From: Bog-756 sp963699055
GTDB taxonomy: Bacteria; Actinomycetota; Acidimicrobiia; Acidimicrobiales; RAAP-2
NCBI GenBank assembly: GCA_963699055.1
Contig: CAVOTA010000002.1
Location: forward strand, 868,001 to 932,000
DNA length: 64,000 bases
Direction: 5' to 3'
Of the stretch, positions 9,601 to 19,113 are shown in pieces (position 1 is the first letter of the stretch; each line of letters opens with the position of its first letter). Position numbers and translations under genes: made by a program. Below the pieces are notes generated by a model. The model did no database searches, was not told the origin of the DNA, and saw nothing but the letters and a program-made list of their open reading frames with translations.

Positions 9601-12600
9601 CCACCTACCCGGGGGCGCCGACCGGCGTGACGGGGACGTCGTACGCCAGCACCCAGTCGGTCGTGTCGTGGACGCCGCCGGTGAACACGGGTGGACTGTC
9701 GATCACCGGCTACGCCGTCACCTCGTCGCCCGGTGGCCAGACCTGCACCACGTCGGGCACGGTGTCGTGCACCGTCAACGGCCTCACCAACGGCACCGCC
9801 TACACCTTCACCGTCAAGGCCACCAACGCCATCGGCACGGGTCCCGCCTCGGCGGCCTCGGCCCCGGCCACCCCCTCCACCCTCCCGGGCGCCCCGACCA
9901 TCGGGACGGCGACCAACGGTGTCGACGCGGCGACGGTGACGTTCACCGCCCCCGGCTCCAACGGCGGGGCGCCGGTCACCAGCTACACGGTGACCTCGAG
10001 CCCGGGCGGCATCACCAACACCTGCGCCTCGTCCCCGTGCACGGTCAGCGGGCTGACCGCCGGGACCGTCTACACGTTCAAGGTGGCGGCCACCAACGGC
10101 TCCGGCACCGGCCCCTCGTCGGGCTCCTCCAACTCGATCACCGCCACCGGTCCCCCCGGTGCCCCGACGGCGGTGGGTGCCACCTCCTACGCCAACGGAC
10201 AGTCCGTGGTCACCTGGACCGCCCCCGCCAGCGGCGGCTCGTCGATCACCAGCTACACCGTGACCTCGAGCGGCGGCCAGACGTGCACGACCCCGAACGG
10301 CACGACCACCACCTGCACCGTGACGGGGCTCACCAACGGCACCGCCTACACGTTCACGGTGACGGCCACCAACGTGCTGGGCACCGGGCCGGCGTCGGCC
10401 CCGTCGGCCGCAGCCACCCCGGGTGCCGTCCCGAGCGCCCCGGTCATCGGCACCGCCACCGGTGGGTACCAGTCGGCCACCGTGACCTGGTCGGCACCGT
10501 CGTCCAACGGAGGCCTGCCCATCACCGGATACACCGTGACCTCGAGCCCGGGTGCGAAGACGTGCTCGACCAGCGGCACCTCGTGCACGGTCACCGGCCT
10601 CACCAACGGCACCAGCTACACGTTCACGGTGACGGCGACCAACGCCGCCGGCACCGGGCCGGCCTCGGCCGCCACCAACGCCGTCACCCCCGCCAACACC
10701 GCGCCGGGGGCGCCGTCCGGGGTGGGTGCCTCCTCCTTCGCCAACACCCAGTCGGTGGTGACGTGGACGGCGGCGGCGGCCAACGGCTCGCCCGTCACCA
10801 GCTACACCGTGACCTCGAGCGGCGGCCAGACCTGCACCACGCCCAACGGCACGACCACCACCTGCACGGTGACGGGGCTCACCAACGGGACGGCCTACAC
10901 CTTCACCGTGACGGCCACCAACGCCATCGGGACCGGCCCGGCGTCGGCCGCCTCGGCCCCGGCCACCCCCTCGACCACCCCCGGCGCACCCACCGGGGTG
11001 GGTGCCACGGCCAACGGCAACGCCCAGTCGGTGGTGTCGTGGACGGCGCCGGCCTCCAACGGGGGCGCGGCCATCACCACCTACACCGTCACGTCCAGCC
11101 CGGGGGGCAAGACCTGCACCACGGCCACCACCAGCTGCACGGTGACCGGGCTCACCAACGGCACCAGCTACACGTTCACGGTGACGGCCACCAACGGCTC
11201 GGGCACCGGGCCCGCCTCGGCCGCCTCCCCGGCCGTGGTCCCGGCCACCGTGCCCGGTGCCCCGACCGCGGTCACGGCGACCTCCAACGCCAACACCCAG
11301 TCGGTGGTCTCGTGGACGGCACCCGCCTCCAACGGGGGTGCGGCGATCACCGGCTACACGGTGACCTCGAGCGGCGGCCAGACGTGCACGACCCCCAACG
11401 GGACCACCCACACGTGCACGGTCACCGGGCTCACCAACGGGACGGCCTACACCTTCACCGTGACGGCCACCAACTCGGCGGGCACCGGGCCGGCGTCGGC
11501 CGCCTCGGCCCCGGCCACACCGGCGACCCTGCCCGGCGCGCCCACCGGCGTGAGCGCCCAGGGGAGCCTCGACTCCGAGTCCATCGTGACCTGGACCGCC
11601 CCGGCCAGCGACGGCGGCTCGGCCATCACCCACTACACGGTCACCGCCAACAGCGGCCAGACCTGCACCACCCCGGACGGTTCCACCACCACCTGCACGG
11701 TGACCGGCCTCACCAACGGCACCACCTACACGTTCACGGTGACCGCCACCAACGCCCTCGGCACCGGGCCGGCCTCGGCGGCCTCCAACGCCGTCACCCC
11801 GGCCGCCACGCCCGGCGCCCCGACCGCGGTCACGGCGACCTCCCACGCCAACGCCCAGTCGATGGTGTCGTGGACGGCACCCGTCTCGACGGGCGGCTCG
11901 CCCATCACCAGCTACACGGTGACCGCCAACACCGGCCAGGTCTGCGTGACCGGCAACGGCTCGATCACGTCGTGCCTCCTGACCGGCCTCACCAACGGGA
12001 CCACCTACACGTTCACCGTGGTGGCCACCAACAACATCGGCGACGGTCCGGCCTCGGCCCCGGCCACGGCCACCCCCTCGACGGTGCCCACCGCCCCGAC
12101 CGGCGTGGTCGCCACCTCCTACGCCAATACCCAGTCGGTCGTGTCGTGGACCGCCCCGTCGTCCAACGGCGGTGCGGCCATCTCCGGCTACACGGTGACG
12201 TCCACCGACCTCACCGTGCCGGCCAACGGCGGTCAGACCTGCACCGCGGCCGTCACCACGTGCACCGTGACCGGCCTCACCAACGGCAACGTGTACACGT
12301 TCACCGTGGTGGCCACCAATGCCTCGGGGACCGGACCGGCCTCGGCCGCCTCGGCGCCGGCGACCCCGGCCACCCTGCCCGGCGCCCCGACCGCCGTGTC
12401 CGCCTCCTCGTACGCCAACACCCAGTCGGTGGTGTCGTGGACGGCGCCCGCCTCCAACGGGGGTGCCGCCATCACCAACTACACCGTGACCTCGAGCCCG
12501 GGTAACTTCACCTGCTCCACCGTCGGCACCTACTGCACCGTGAGCGGCCTCACCAACGGCACGTCCTACACGTTCACCGTGGTGGCCACCAACGCCGTCG

Positions 12601-15600
12601 GCGCCGGCCCCGTCTCGGCCGCCTCGGCGCCCGCCACCCCGGCCACCGTGCCCGGTGCCCCGACGGGCGCCACCGCCGTCGCCACCAACTCGGCCACGGC
12701 CGCCCTGGTGAGCTGGACGGCCCCGGTGGTCAACGGCGGAGCCCCGGTGACCGGCTACACCGTGACGTCGGCCCCGGGTGGCTACACCTGCTCGACCGCC
12801 GCCACCAACTGCACGTTCAGCGGTCTCACCACCGGGACCACCTATACCTTCACCGTGACAGCGGCCAACGGCGCCGGGTCGGGCGCCCCCTCGTCGGCCA
12901 CCAACACGCTGCGGGTCGGCACCCCCGGTGCACCCACGGCGGTCAGCGGCACCTCGTACGCCAACACCCAGTCGGTAGTCTCGTGGACGGCGTCGTCGGC
13001 CAACGGCGGCTCCGCCATCACCAGCTACACCGTGACCTCGAGCCCGGGCGGCTTCACCTGCACCACGGCGTCGACCACCTGCACGGTCACCGGTCTGACC
13101 AACGGCACCCCATACACGTTCACCGTGACCGCCGCCAACGCCACCGGCACCGGCACCTCCTCACTCCCCTCCGCGCCCGCCACCCCGGCCACGGTGCCGA
13201 CCCAGCCCACCGCGGTGGCCGCCACCTCGTACGCCAACACCCAGTCGGTCGTCTCCTGGACGGCCCCCGCCTCCAACGGCGGCGCCGTCATCACCGGCTA
13301 CACCGTGACCTCCAGCCCGGGCGGCTTCACCTGCACCACGGTCTCGACCACCACCTGTACGGTCACCGGCCTCACCAACGGCACCCCGTACACGTTCACC
13401 GTGACCGCCACCAACGGCGCCGGCACCAGCGCCGCATCGGCGCCGTCGGCCCCGGCCACCCCGGCCACCGTCCCGGGGGCGCCGACCGGCGTGTCCGCCA
13501 CCTCGTACGTCAACACCCAGTCGGTGGTGTCGTGGACGGCACCGGCCTCCAACGGGGGTGCGGCCATCACCAACTACACCGTCACCTCGAGCCCGGGGAC
13601 CTTCACCTGCACGACGGCCACCACCACCTGCACCGTGACCGGCCTCACCAACGGCACGGCCTACACGTTCACCGTCACGGCGACCAACGGCGCCGGCACG
13701 GGGCCGGCCTCGGCCGCCTCGGCCCCGGCCACCCCGGCCACCGTGCCGTCGGCACCCACCGCCGTGTCGGCGACGTCGTACGCCAACGCCCAGTCCGTCG
13801 TGTCGTGGACGGCGTCGGCCTCCAACGGCGGCGCCGCCATCACCGGCTACACGGCGACGTCCAGCCCCGGCGGCTTCAGCTGCACCACCGGCACGGGTTC
13901 CTGCACCGTGACCGGCCTCACCAACGGCACGGCCTACACGTTCACCGTGACCGCGGCCAACGCCGCCGGTACCAGCCCGGCCTCGACGCCGTCGGCTCCG
14001 GCCACACCGGCGACGCTGCCCAGCGCCCCGACCGGCGTGACCGCCACCTCCAACGCCAACAGCCAGTCGGTGGTGTCCTGGACGGCTCCGTACAACGGGG
14101 GTGCGGCCATCACCGGGTACACCGTGACCTCGAGCCCGGGCGGCAAGACGTGCACCACCGCCTCCACCAGCTGCACGGTGACCACCCTGACCAACGGCAC
14201 GGCCTACACCTTCACGGTGACGGCCACCAACATCGTGGGCACCGGGCCCGCCTCGGCCGCCTCGTCGCCCGCCGTCCCGGCGACCGCGCCCGGCGCCCCG
14301 ACCGCGGTGGCCGCCACCTCCAACGCCAACGCCCAGTCGGTGGTCTCCTGGACGGCACCGGCCTCCAACGGTGGCGCGGCGCTCACCAGCTACACGGCCA
14401 CCTCGTCGCCCGGCGGCTTCACCTGCACCACGCCCAACGGGACCACCACCTCGTGCACGGTGAACGGCCTGACCAACGGCACGGCCTACACGTTCACGGT
14501 GACCGCCACCAACTCGGCCGGCACCAGCGCCGCCTCGGCGCCGTCGGCCGCGGCCACCCCGGCCACCGTCCCCGGCGCCCCGACCGCGGTGGCCGCCACG
14601 TCGAATGCCAACGCCCAGTCCCTCGTCTCCTGGACCGCACCGGCCTCCAACGGCGGCGCGGCGATCAGCGGCTACACGGTGGTGTCCTCGCCCGGCGGCT
14701 TCACCTGCACCACGGCCACCACCAGCTGCACCGTCGCCGGCCTCACCAACGGCTCCTCGTACACGTTCACGGTGACCGCCACCAACTCGGCCGGCACCGG
14801 TAGCGCCTCGGCCGCCTCGGCCCCCGCCATCCCGGCCACGGTGCCCGGCTCGCCCACCGCGGTGGGAGCCACCTCCAACGCCAACACCCAGTCGGTGGTG
14901 TCGTGGACGGCGCCGTCGACCACCGGTGGCGCCGCCATCACCGGCTACACCGTGACCTCGTCGCCCGGTGCCTTCACCTGCACCACCACCACCACCACCT
15001 GCACCGTGACCGGCCTCACCAACGGCACCGCCTACACGTTCACGGTGACCGCCACCAACTCGGCCGGCACCAGCGCCCCCTCGTCGCCGTCGTCGGCCGC
15101 CACCCCGGCTACGGCGCCCGGACAGCCCACCGCCGTCAGTGCCACCTCCTATGCCAACACCCAGTCGGTGGTGTCGTGGACGGCGCCGTCGTCCACCGGT
15201 GGCGCGGCCATCAGCGGCTACACGGTCACCTCCTCGCCGGGCGCCTTCACCTGCACCACGGCCACCACCAGCTGCACCGTGACCGGCCTGACCAACGGCA
15301 CCAGCTACACGTTCACCGTGACCGCCACCAACTCGGCCGGCACCGGTGCCGCCTCGACGCCGTCGGCCGCGGCCACCCCGGCCACCATCCCCGGCGCCCC
15401 GACCGGGGTGTCCGCCACCTCGTACGCCAACACCCAGTCGATGGTGTCGTGGACGGCTCCGGTCTCCAACGGCGGGGCGGCGATCACCAGCTACAAGGTC
15501 ACGTCGTCGCCGGGCGCCTTCACCTGCACCACGGCCACCACCAGCTGCACCGTGACCGGCCTGACCAACGGCACCAGCTACACGTTCACCGTGGTGGCCA

Positions 15601-18600
15601 CCAACCCGGCCGGGTCGGGCACCACGTCGGCCGCCTCGGCTCCCGCCACCCCCGCCGTCGCACCCGGTGCACCCACCAGCGTCAACGCGTCGTCCAATGC
15701 CAACGCCCAGTCGGTGGTGTCGTGGAACGCCCCGGCCTCCAACGGCGGTGCCGCCATCACCGCCTACACGGCCACCTCGTCGCCGGGCGCCTTCACCTGC
15801 ACCACGGCCACCACCAACTGCACGGTGACCGGCCTGACCAACGGCACCAGCTACACGTTCACCGTGACCGCCACCAACCCCGCCGGCACCAGCCCCGCCT
15901 CGAGCGCCTCGGCGGCGGCCGTCCCGGCCACCGTTCCAGGCGCCCCCACCGGGGTGACCGGAACCTCCAACGCCAACACCCAGTCGGTGGTGTCGTGGAC
16001 GGCTCCGGCCTCCAACGGCGGCGCGGCCATCTCCAGCTACACGGTGAGCTCCTCGCCCGGCGGCCTGACCTGCTCGACCGCCGGGACCACCTGCACCGTG
16101 ACCGGCCTCACCAACGGCACCAGCTACACGTTCACCGTGACCGCCACCAACTCGGCCGGCACCAGCGCCGCCTCCAGCGCCTCACCGGCCGTCGTGCCGG
16201 CCACGGTGCCCGGTGCCCCCACCGGTGTGACCGCAACCTCCAACGCCAACACCCAGTCGGTGGTGTCGTGGACGGCTCCGGCCTCCAACGGCGGGGCCAC
16301 CATCACCGCCTACACGGCCACGTCGTCGCCGGGCGCCTTCACCTGCACCACCGCCACCACCAGCTGCACGGTGACCGGCCTGACCAACGGCACCAGCTAC
16401 ACGTTCACCGTGACCGCCACCAACTCGGCCGGCACCAGCGCCGCCTCGGCCGCCTCGTCGCCCGCCACCCCCGCCACCCCGCCGGGCGCCCCCACCGGGG
16501 TGGGCGCCACGTCCAACGCCAACACCCAGTCGGTGGTGTCGTGGACGGCTCCGGCCTCCAACGGCGGGGCCACCATCACCGCCTACACGGCCACCTCGTC
16601 GCCGGGCGCCTTCACCTGCACCACCGCCACCACCAGCTGCACGGTGACCGGCCTGACCAACGGCACCAGCTACACGTTCACCGTGACCGCCACCAACTCG
16701 GCCGGCACCAGCGCCGCCTCGACCGCCTCGGCGGCCGCCGTCCCGGCCACCACGGCGGGCGCCCCCACCGGGGTGGGTGCCACCTCCAACGCCAACGCCC
16801 AGTCGGTGGTGTCGTGGACGGCCCCGACCTCCAACGGTGGGGCGACCATCACCGCCTACACGGCCACGTCGTCGCCCGGGGGCTTCACCTGCTCGACGGC
16901 GTCGACGAGCTGCACGGTGACCGGCCTGACCAACGGCACCAGCTACACGTTCACCGTGACCGCCACCAACTCGGCCGGCACCAGCGCCGCCTCGACCGCC
17001 TCGGCGGCCGCCGTCCCGGCCACCACGGCGTCGGCACCCACCGCGGTGACCGCGGTGGCGACCTCGTCGGCCACCACCGCCGCCGTCGGCTGGACGACAC
17101 CCGCCTCCAACGGCGGTGCCTCCATCACCAGCTACACCGTCACCTCGAGCCCGGGCGCCCTCACCTGCTCCAGCGCCACCACCAGCTGCACCGTGACCGG
17201 CCTGACCACGGGCACGACCTACAGCTTCACCGTGGCGGCCATCAACTCGGCCGGCACCGGTGCCGCCTCGGCCGCGTCCAACTCGCTGGTGGTCGGGACC
17301 CCCGGCACGCCCACCGCGGTGGGCGCCACCTCGAACTCGAACGCCCAGTCGCTGGTGTCCTGGACGGCGCCGACGGCCACCGGTGGCTCGACCATCTCCA
17401 GCTACAAGGCCACCTCGTCGCCGGGCGGCTTCACCTGCACCGGCGCCACCACCAGCTGCACGGTGACCGGCCTGACCAACGGCACCAGCTACACGTTCAC
17501 CGTGACCGCCACCAACGCCACCGGCACCGGCCCGGCGTCGGCGGCGTCGGGTGCCGCCGTCCCCGCCACGACGCCGGGCGCCCCCACCGGCGTGACCGCC
17601 ACCTCCTATGCCAACACCCAGTCGGTGGTGTCGTGGACGGCCCCGGCCTCCAACGGTGGCTCGACCATCACCGGCTACACGGTGACCTCCGCGCCCGGCG
17701 GGTTCACCTGTACGACGGCCACCACCAGCTGCACCGTCACCGGACTGACCAACGGCACCGGGTACACGTTCACCGTGACCGCCACCAACGGGGTGGGCAC
17801 CGGCTCGGCCTCGACCGCCTCGGCGACGGCCACGCCCGCCACCACACCCGGGGCGCCGACCGGGGTGACCGCCGTGGCCACCACCTCGGCCACCTCGGCC
17901 ACCGTCGCCTGGACCGCCCCCGCCAGCAACGGCGGCGCCGCCCTGACCGGCTACACGGTCACCTCGAGCCCGGCGGTCACCACGCCGGCCGCCTGCTCGA
18001 CGTCGCTGACCGGTGCCTCCACCAGCTGCGTCTTCACCGGCCTCACCACCGGGACCAGCTACACCTTCACCGTCCAGGCCATCAACGGCGCCGGCACGGG
18101 CACGGCGTCGTCCGCCTCGGCCTCGATCAAGGTCGGGACACCGGGGGCACCGACCGGGGTCACGGCCGTGGCCACCACCGCCGCCACCTCGGCCACCATC
18201 ACCTGGGTGCTGCCGGCCAACAACGGCGGCTCGGCCCTCACCGGGTTCACCGTGACCTCCAGTCCGTCGGTGACCACCCCGGCCGCCTGCTCGACGTCGC
18301 TGACCGGCACGTCCACCACCTGCGTGTTCACCGGCCTGACCACCGGGACCAGCTACACCTTCACGGTGGCGGCCAAGAACGCCAACGGCACCGGTGCCTC
18401 GTCGGCTCCGTCCAACTCGATCACCGTCGGCACGCCGGGGGCACCGACCGGGGTCACGGCCGTGGCCACCACCGCCGCCACCTCGGCCACCATCACCTGG
18501 GCGCTGCCGGCCAACAACGGCGGCTCGGCCCTGACTGGGTTCACCGTGACCTCCAGTCCGTCGGTGACCACCCCGGCAGCCTGCTCGACGTCGCTGACCG

Positions 18601-19019
18601 GCACGTCCACCACCTGCGTGTTCACCGGCCTGACCACCGGGACCAGCTACACCTTCACGGTGGCGGCCAAGAACGCCAACGGCACCGGCGCCTCGTCGGC
18701 GGCCTCGGCGGCGATCACCGTCGGCACGCCGGGGGCTCCGACCATCGGCACGGCGACGGCGTCGGGCACCACCAACGCCGCCACGGTGACCTGGACGGCC
18801 AACGCCAACAACGGCGGCTCGGCCGTCACCGGCTACACGGTGACCCCGTACCTGGCCGGGGTGGCCCAGACCCCGCAGGTCTTCGCCTCCACCCTCACCA
18901 GCGAATCGGTCACCGGGCTCACCCAGGGATCGAGCTACACCTTCAAGGTGCAGGCCACCAACACCACCGGGACCGGGGCCTACTCGGCGGCGACGACCGC
19001 GGTCACGATCACCAACTGA
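6639..19019 (+). CDS. giant PilX-like anchored protein with 36 FN3 domains
   Basis: This is a 4126-residue surface protein. Residues ~29-56 form one hydrophobic helix starting DLGQTAIVAVLGVTLIIGII, like PilX-type minor pilins that lack Glu+5. Residues ~60-420 match no family I can name. Residues ~420-530 look like a bacterial Ig-like domain (NPSPPVAGSAVTLTATV). Residues ~550-790 (VSGALSGQLTIGTANNVII and following) are again unrecognised. From ~798 to the end there are 36 consecutive FN3 domains of ~91-98 residues, most with the core TGLTNGTSYTFTVTATN and a Cys pair (FTCTTATTSCTV). ATG 6639 overlaps the upstream stop; the frame is open further upstream but that stretch is a shadow of the PilW-like gene. 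No sortase motif or catalytic domain is seen. Role inferred: a pilus-associated or membrane-tethered adhesin. Confidence 0.8.
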   Translation: MTTTRDLLTRLRHRGAHLVDDRRRAALADLGQTAIVAVLGVTLIIGIIGATLVTTVIQSIPLQQANAVSVYAHRAMQAGENAYVTAVNANPTLAQCNTSTNGSGLCSGIDYGKWNLVPGSQGTDSYDEYYAFGNPQPTFDPTTNALTSLTVQVVGAAHDPGTTTNYIFDSQNIHLTAQNGFLTNVWWSNFESYNSTGNYSGCKYNWQDGYNIDNGDGGCGPVYFGPNDYLFGPVYTNDSVFVSGGSPATTANAPSFGAATVSPKVRSAVLTADPNCLFVDDNNGMSGSDSNCASADSEVNLYDTVNSQSGHAVESPPQSDAQLGIIASQNGCLYSGPTQITLGPTAGQMTVVSPDTPESNVTVNGHTVTQDTNNIATNYNNCPNNGTAALPPNGVVFVQNAKAGQTVTGANPFDAYINNSVTNLTSNPSPPVAGSAVTLTATVTSANQQIASGATVAFSQTTKVGGYTSTSVIPACSSVSNWSTPVASGSNWQSSVTCSTTESSSGTGAFSASYTGGNYVSSSQANLGQTNTLTPSYSYGANSQTNAGGCTSCYYGESSTPDAEGDAFVSGALSGQLTIGTANNVIITGSLTYADCSGNWTTGQSGEAGSFCPYNVGGTNDSLGLIANNYAEVNHPVTNAGGSVLPGCGANAGVLCDPANGGSGLTIDAAILALTQSFVVNNYAQGSTEGQLNLYGSIQQYARGPVGTFSGSSSVSGYVKHYTWNPLMGLVSPPSYLVPSTAPWVLTAVDANGGQRSTAICPPLSGIYPGPAPATATPVSQYCSQATGGLPGYPAITAPSAPTNVNATAAIGGTATITWTDPPNNGSPITNYGIQSIPACPACVYSSLSGASVASATVTGLTPGTAYIFTVTATNAYGTSDASNPSPSVTAPSVPYAPTLVSAVGNVNDTVTVSWTDPSSVGSPITSYTVTPSPACGSCTGTTISGATVTSTTISGLTVGGTYTFTVTATNGLGTGPASAPSNPVVVPTYPGAPTGVTGTSYASTQSVVSWTPPVNTGGLSITGYAVTSSPGGQTCTTSGTVSCTVNGLTNGTAYTFTVKATNAIGTGPASAASAPATPSTLPGAPTIGTATNGVDAATVTFTAPGSNGGAPVTSYTVTSSPGGITNTCASSPCTVSGLTAGTVYTFKVAATNGSGTGPSSGSSNSITATGPPGAPTAVGATSYANGQSVVTWTAPASGGSSITSYTVTSSGGQTCTTPNGTTTTCTVTGLTNGTAYTFTVTATNVLGTGPASAPSAAATPGAVPSAPVIGTATGGYQSATVTWSAPSSNGGLPITGYTVTSSPGAKTCSTSGTSCTVTGLTNGTSYTFTVTATNAAGTGPASAATNAVTPANTAPGAPSGVGASSFANTQSVVTWTAAAANGSPVTSYTVTSSGGQTCTTPNGTTTTCTVTGLTNGTAYTFTVTATNAIGTGPASAASAPATPSTTPGAPTGVGATANGNAQSVVSWTAPASNGGAAITTYTVTSSPGGKTCTTATTSCTVTGLTNGTSYTFTVTATNGSGTGPASAASPAVVPATVPGAPTAVTATSNANTQSVVSWTAPASNGGAAITGYTVTSSGGQTCTTPNGTTHTCTVTGLTNGTAYTFTVTATNSAGTGPASAASAPATPATLPGAPTGVSAQGSLDSESIVTWTAPASDGGSAITHYTVTANSGQTCTTPDGSTTTCTVTGLTNGTTYTFTVTATNALGTGPASAASNAVTPAATPGAPTAVTATSHANAQSMVSWTAPVSTGGSPITSYTVTANTGQVCVTGNGSITSCLLTGLTNGTTYTFTVVATNNIGDGPASAPATATPSTVPTAPTGVVATSYANTQSVVSWTAPSSNGGAAISGYTVTSTDLTVPANGGQTCTAAVTTCTVTGLTNGNVYTFTVVATNASGTGPASAASAPATPATLPGAPTAVSASSYANTQSVVSWTAPASNGGAAITNYTVTSSPGNFTCSTVGTYCTVSGLTNGTSYTFTVVATNAVGAGPVSAASAPATPATVPGAPTGATAVATNSATAALVSWTAPVVNGGAPVTGYTVTSAPGGYTCSTAATNCTFSGLTTGTTYTFTVTAANGAGSGAPSSATNTLRVGTPGAPTAVSGTSYANTQSVVSWTASSANGGSAITSYTVTSSPGGFTCTTASTTCTVTGLTNGTPYTFTVTAANATGTGTSSLPSAPATPATVPTQPTAVAATSYANTQSVVSWTAPASNGGAVITGYTVTSSPGGFTCTTVSTTTCTVTGLTNGTPYTFTVTATNGAGTSAASAPSAPATPATVPGAPTGVSATSYVNTQSVVSWTAPASNGGAAITNYTVTSSPGTFTCTTATTTCTVTGLTNGTAYTFTVTATNGAGTGPASAASAPATPATVPSAPTAVSATSYANAQSVVSWTASASNGGAAITGYTATSSPGGFSCTTGTGSCTVTGLTNGTAYTFTVTAANAAGTSPASTPSAPATPATLPSAPTGVTATSNANSQSVVSWTAPYNGGAAITGYTVTSSPGGKTCTTASTSCTVTTLTNGTAYTFTVTATNIVGTGPASAASSPAVPATAPGAPTAVAATSNANAQSVVSWTAPASNGGAALTSYTATSSPGGFTCTTPNGTTTSCTVNGLTNGTAYTFTVTATNSAGTSAASAPSAAATPATVPGAPTAVAATSNANAQSLVSWTAPASNGGAAISGYTVVSSPGGFTCTTATTSCTVAGLTNGSSYTFTVTATNSAGTGSASAASAPAIPATVPGSPTAVGATSNANTQSVVSWTAPSTTGGAAITGYTVTSSPGAFTCTTTTTTCTVTGLTNGTAYTFTVTATNSAGTSAPSSPSSAATPATAPGQPTAVSATSYANTQSVVSWTAPSSTGGAAISGYTVTSSPGAFTCTTATTSCTVTGLTNGTSYTFTVTATNSAGTGAASTPSAAATPATIPGAPTGVSATSYANTQSMVSWTAPVSNGGAAITSYKVTSSPGAFTCTTATTSCTVTGLTNGTSYTFTVVATNPAGSGTTSAASAPATPAVAPGAPTSVNASSNANAQSVVSWNAPASNGGAAITAYTATSSPGAFTCTTATTNCTVTGLTNGTSYTFTVTATNPAGTSPASSASAAAVPATVPGAPTGVTGTSNANTQSVVSWTAPASNGGAAISSYTVSSSPGGLTCSTAGTTCTVTGLTNGTSYTFTVTATNSAGTSAASSASPAVVPATVPGAPTGVTATSNANTQSVVSWTAPASNGGATITAYTATSSPGAFTCTTATTSCTVTGLTNGTSYTFTVTATNSAGTSAASAASSPATPATPPGAPTGVGATSNANTQSVVSWTAPASNGGATITAYTATSSPGAFTCTTATTSCTVTGLTNGTSYTFTVTATNSAGTSAASTASAAAVPATTAGAPTGVGATSNANAQSVVSWTAPTSNGGATITAYTATSSPGGFTCSTASTSCTVTGLTNGTSYTFTVTATNSAGTSAASTASAAAVPATTASAPTAVTAVATSSATTAAVGWTTPASNGGASITSYTVTSSPGALTCSSATTSCTVTGLTTGTTYSFTVAAINSAGTGAASAASNSLVVGTPGTPTAVGATSNSNAQSLVSWTAPTATGGSTISSYKATSSPGGFTCTGATTSCTVTGLTNGTSYTFTVTATNATGTGPASAASGAAVPATTPGAPTGVTATSYANTQSVVSWTAPASNGGSTITGYTVTSAPGGFTCTTATTSCTVTGLTNGTGYTFTVTATNGVGTGSASTASATATPATTPGAPTGVTAVATTSATSATVAWTAPASNGGAALTGYTVTSSPAVTTPAACSTSLTGASTSCVFTGLTTGTSYTFTVQAINGAGTGTASSASASIKVGTPGAPTGVTAVATTAATSATITWVLPANNGGSALTGFTVTSSPSVTTPAACSTSLTGTSTTCVFTGLTTGTSYTFTVAAKNANGTGASSAPSNSITVGTPGAPTGVTAVATTAATSATITWALPANNGGSALTGFTVTSSPSVTTPAACSTSLTGTSTTCVFTGLTTGTSYTFTVAAKNANGTGASSAASAAITVGTPGAPTIGTATASGTTNAATVTWTANANNGGSAVTGYTVTPYLAGVAQTPQVFASTLTSESVTGLTQGSSYTFKVQATNTTGTGAYSAATTAVTITN
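9030..19016 (+). repeat. 36 tandem FN3-coding repeats (~273-294 bp each)
   Basis: The array starts at the codons for APSAPTNVN and ends at the stop codon of the giant gene. Most units are 273 bp (91 aa); late units reach 294 bp. Units 27 and 28 (starting near 16209 and 16482), and units 34 and 35 (starting 18141 and 18435), are almost identical in DNA, which suggests recent unequal crossing-over or slippage. The first two and the last units are the most divergent. Short-read assemblies could miscount the copies. Confidence 0.9.
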
Positions 19020-19098
19020 CCCCTGACCCCGGCACCCCGGACCCCTGCCTCCGCACCGGGGCCGGACGACCCCCGTCGGAGGCGCCACCAGGGGCCGC

Positions 19099-19104
19099 TA
19101 GCCT
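19099..19104 (+). promoter_or_regulatory. leaderless-type -10 box of typA
   Basis: TAGCCT lies 9 nt before ATG 19114, with no Shine-Dalgarno sequence between. It is one member of the TANNNT set described in the findings. Confidence 0.5.
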
Positions 19105-19113
19105 TGAGCCACC

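Noticed and set aside
6615..11846. 1743-codon open frame on the minus strand opposite the giant gene
   Set aside because: It is Arg/Gly-rich shadow sequence caused by GC-rich codon bias and repeats, with no recognisable domain; the plus-strand frame has signal, overlap and domains.
10895..16852. Recurring ~60-codon minus-strand ORFs in the FN3 region
   Set aside because: They recur once per repeat because the same antisense frame is open in each copy; no start signals of their own.
9030..19016. Regular repeat array as a possible CRISPR
   Set aside because: Units are ~273 bp, fully coding, with no short repeat/spacer pattern and no cas genes.
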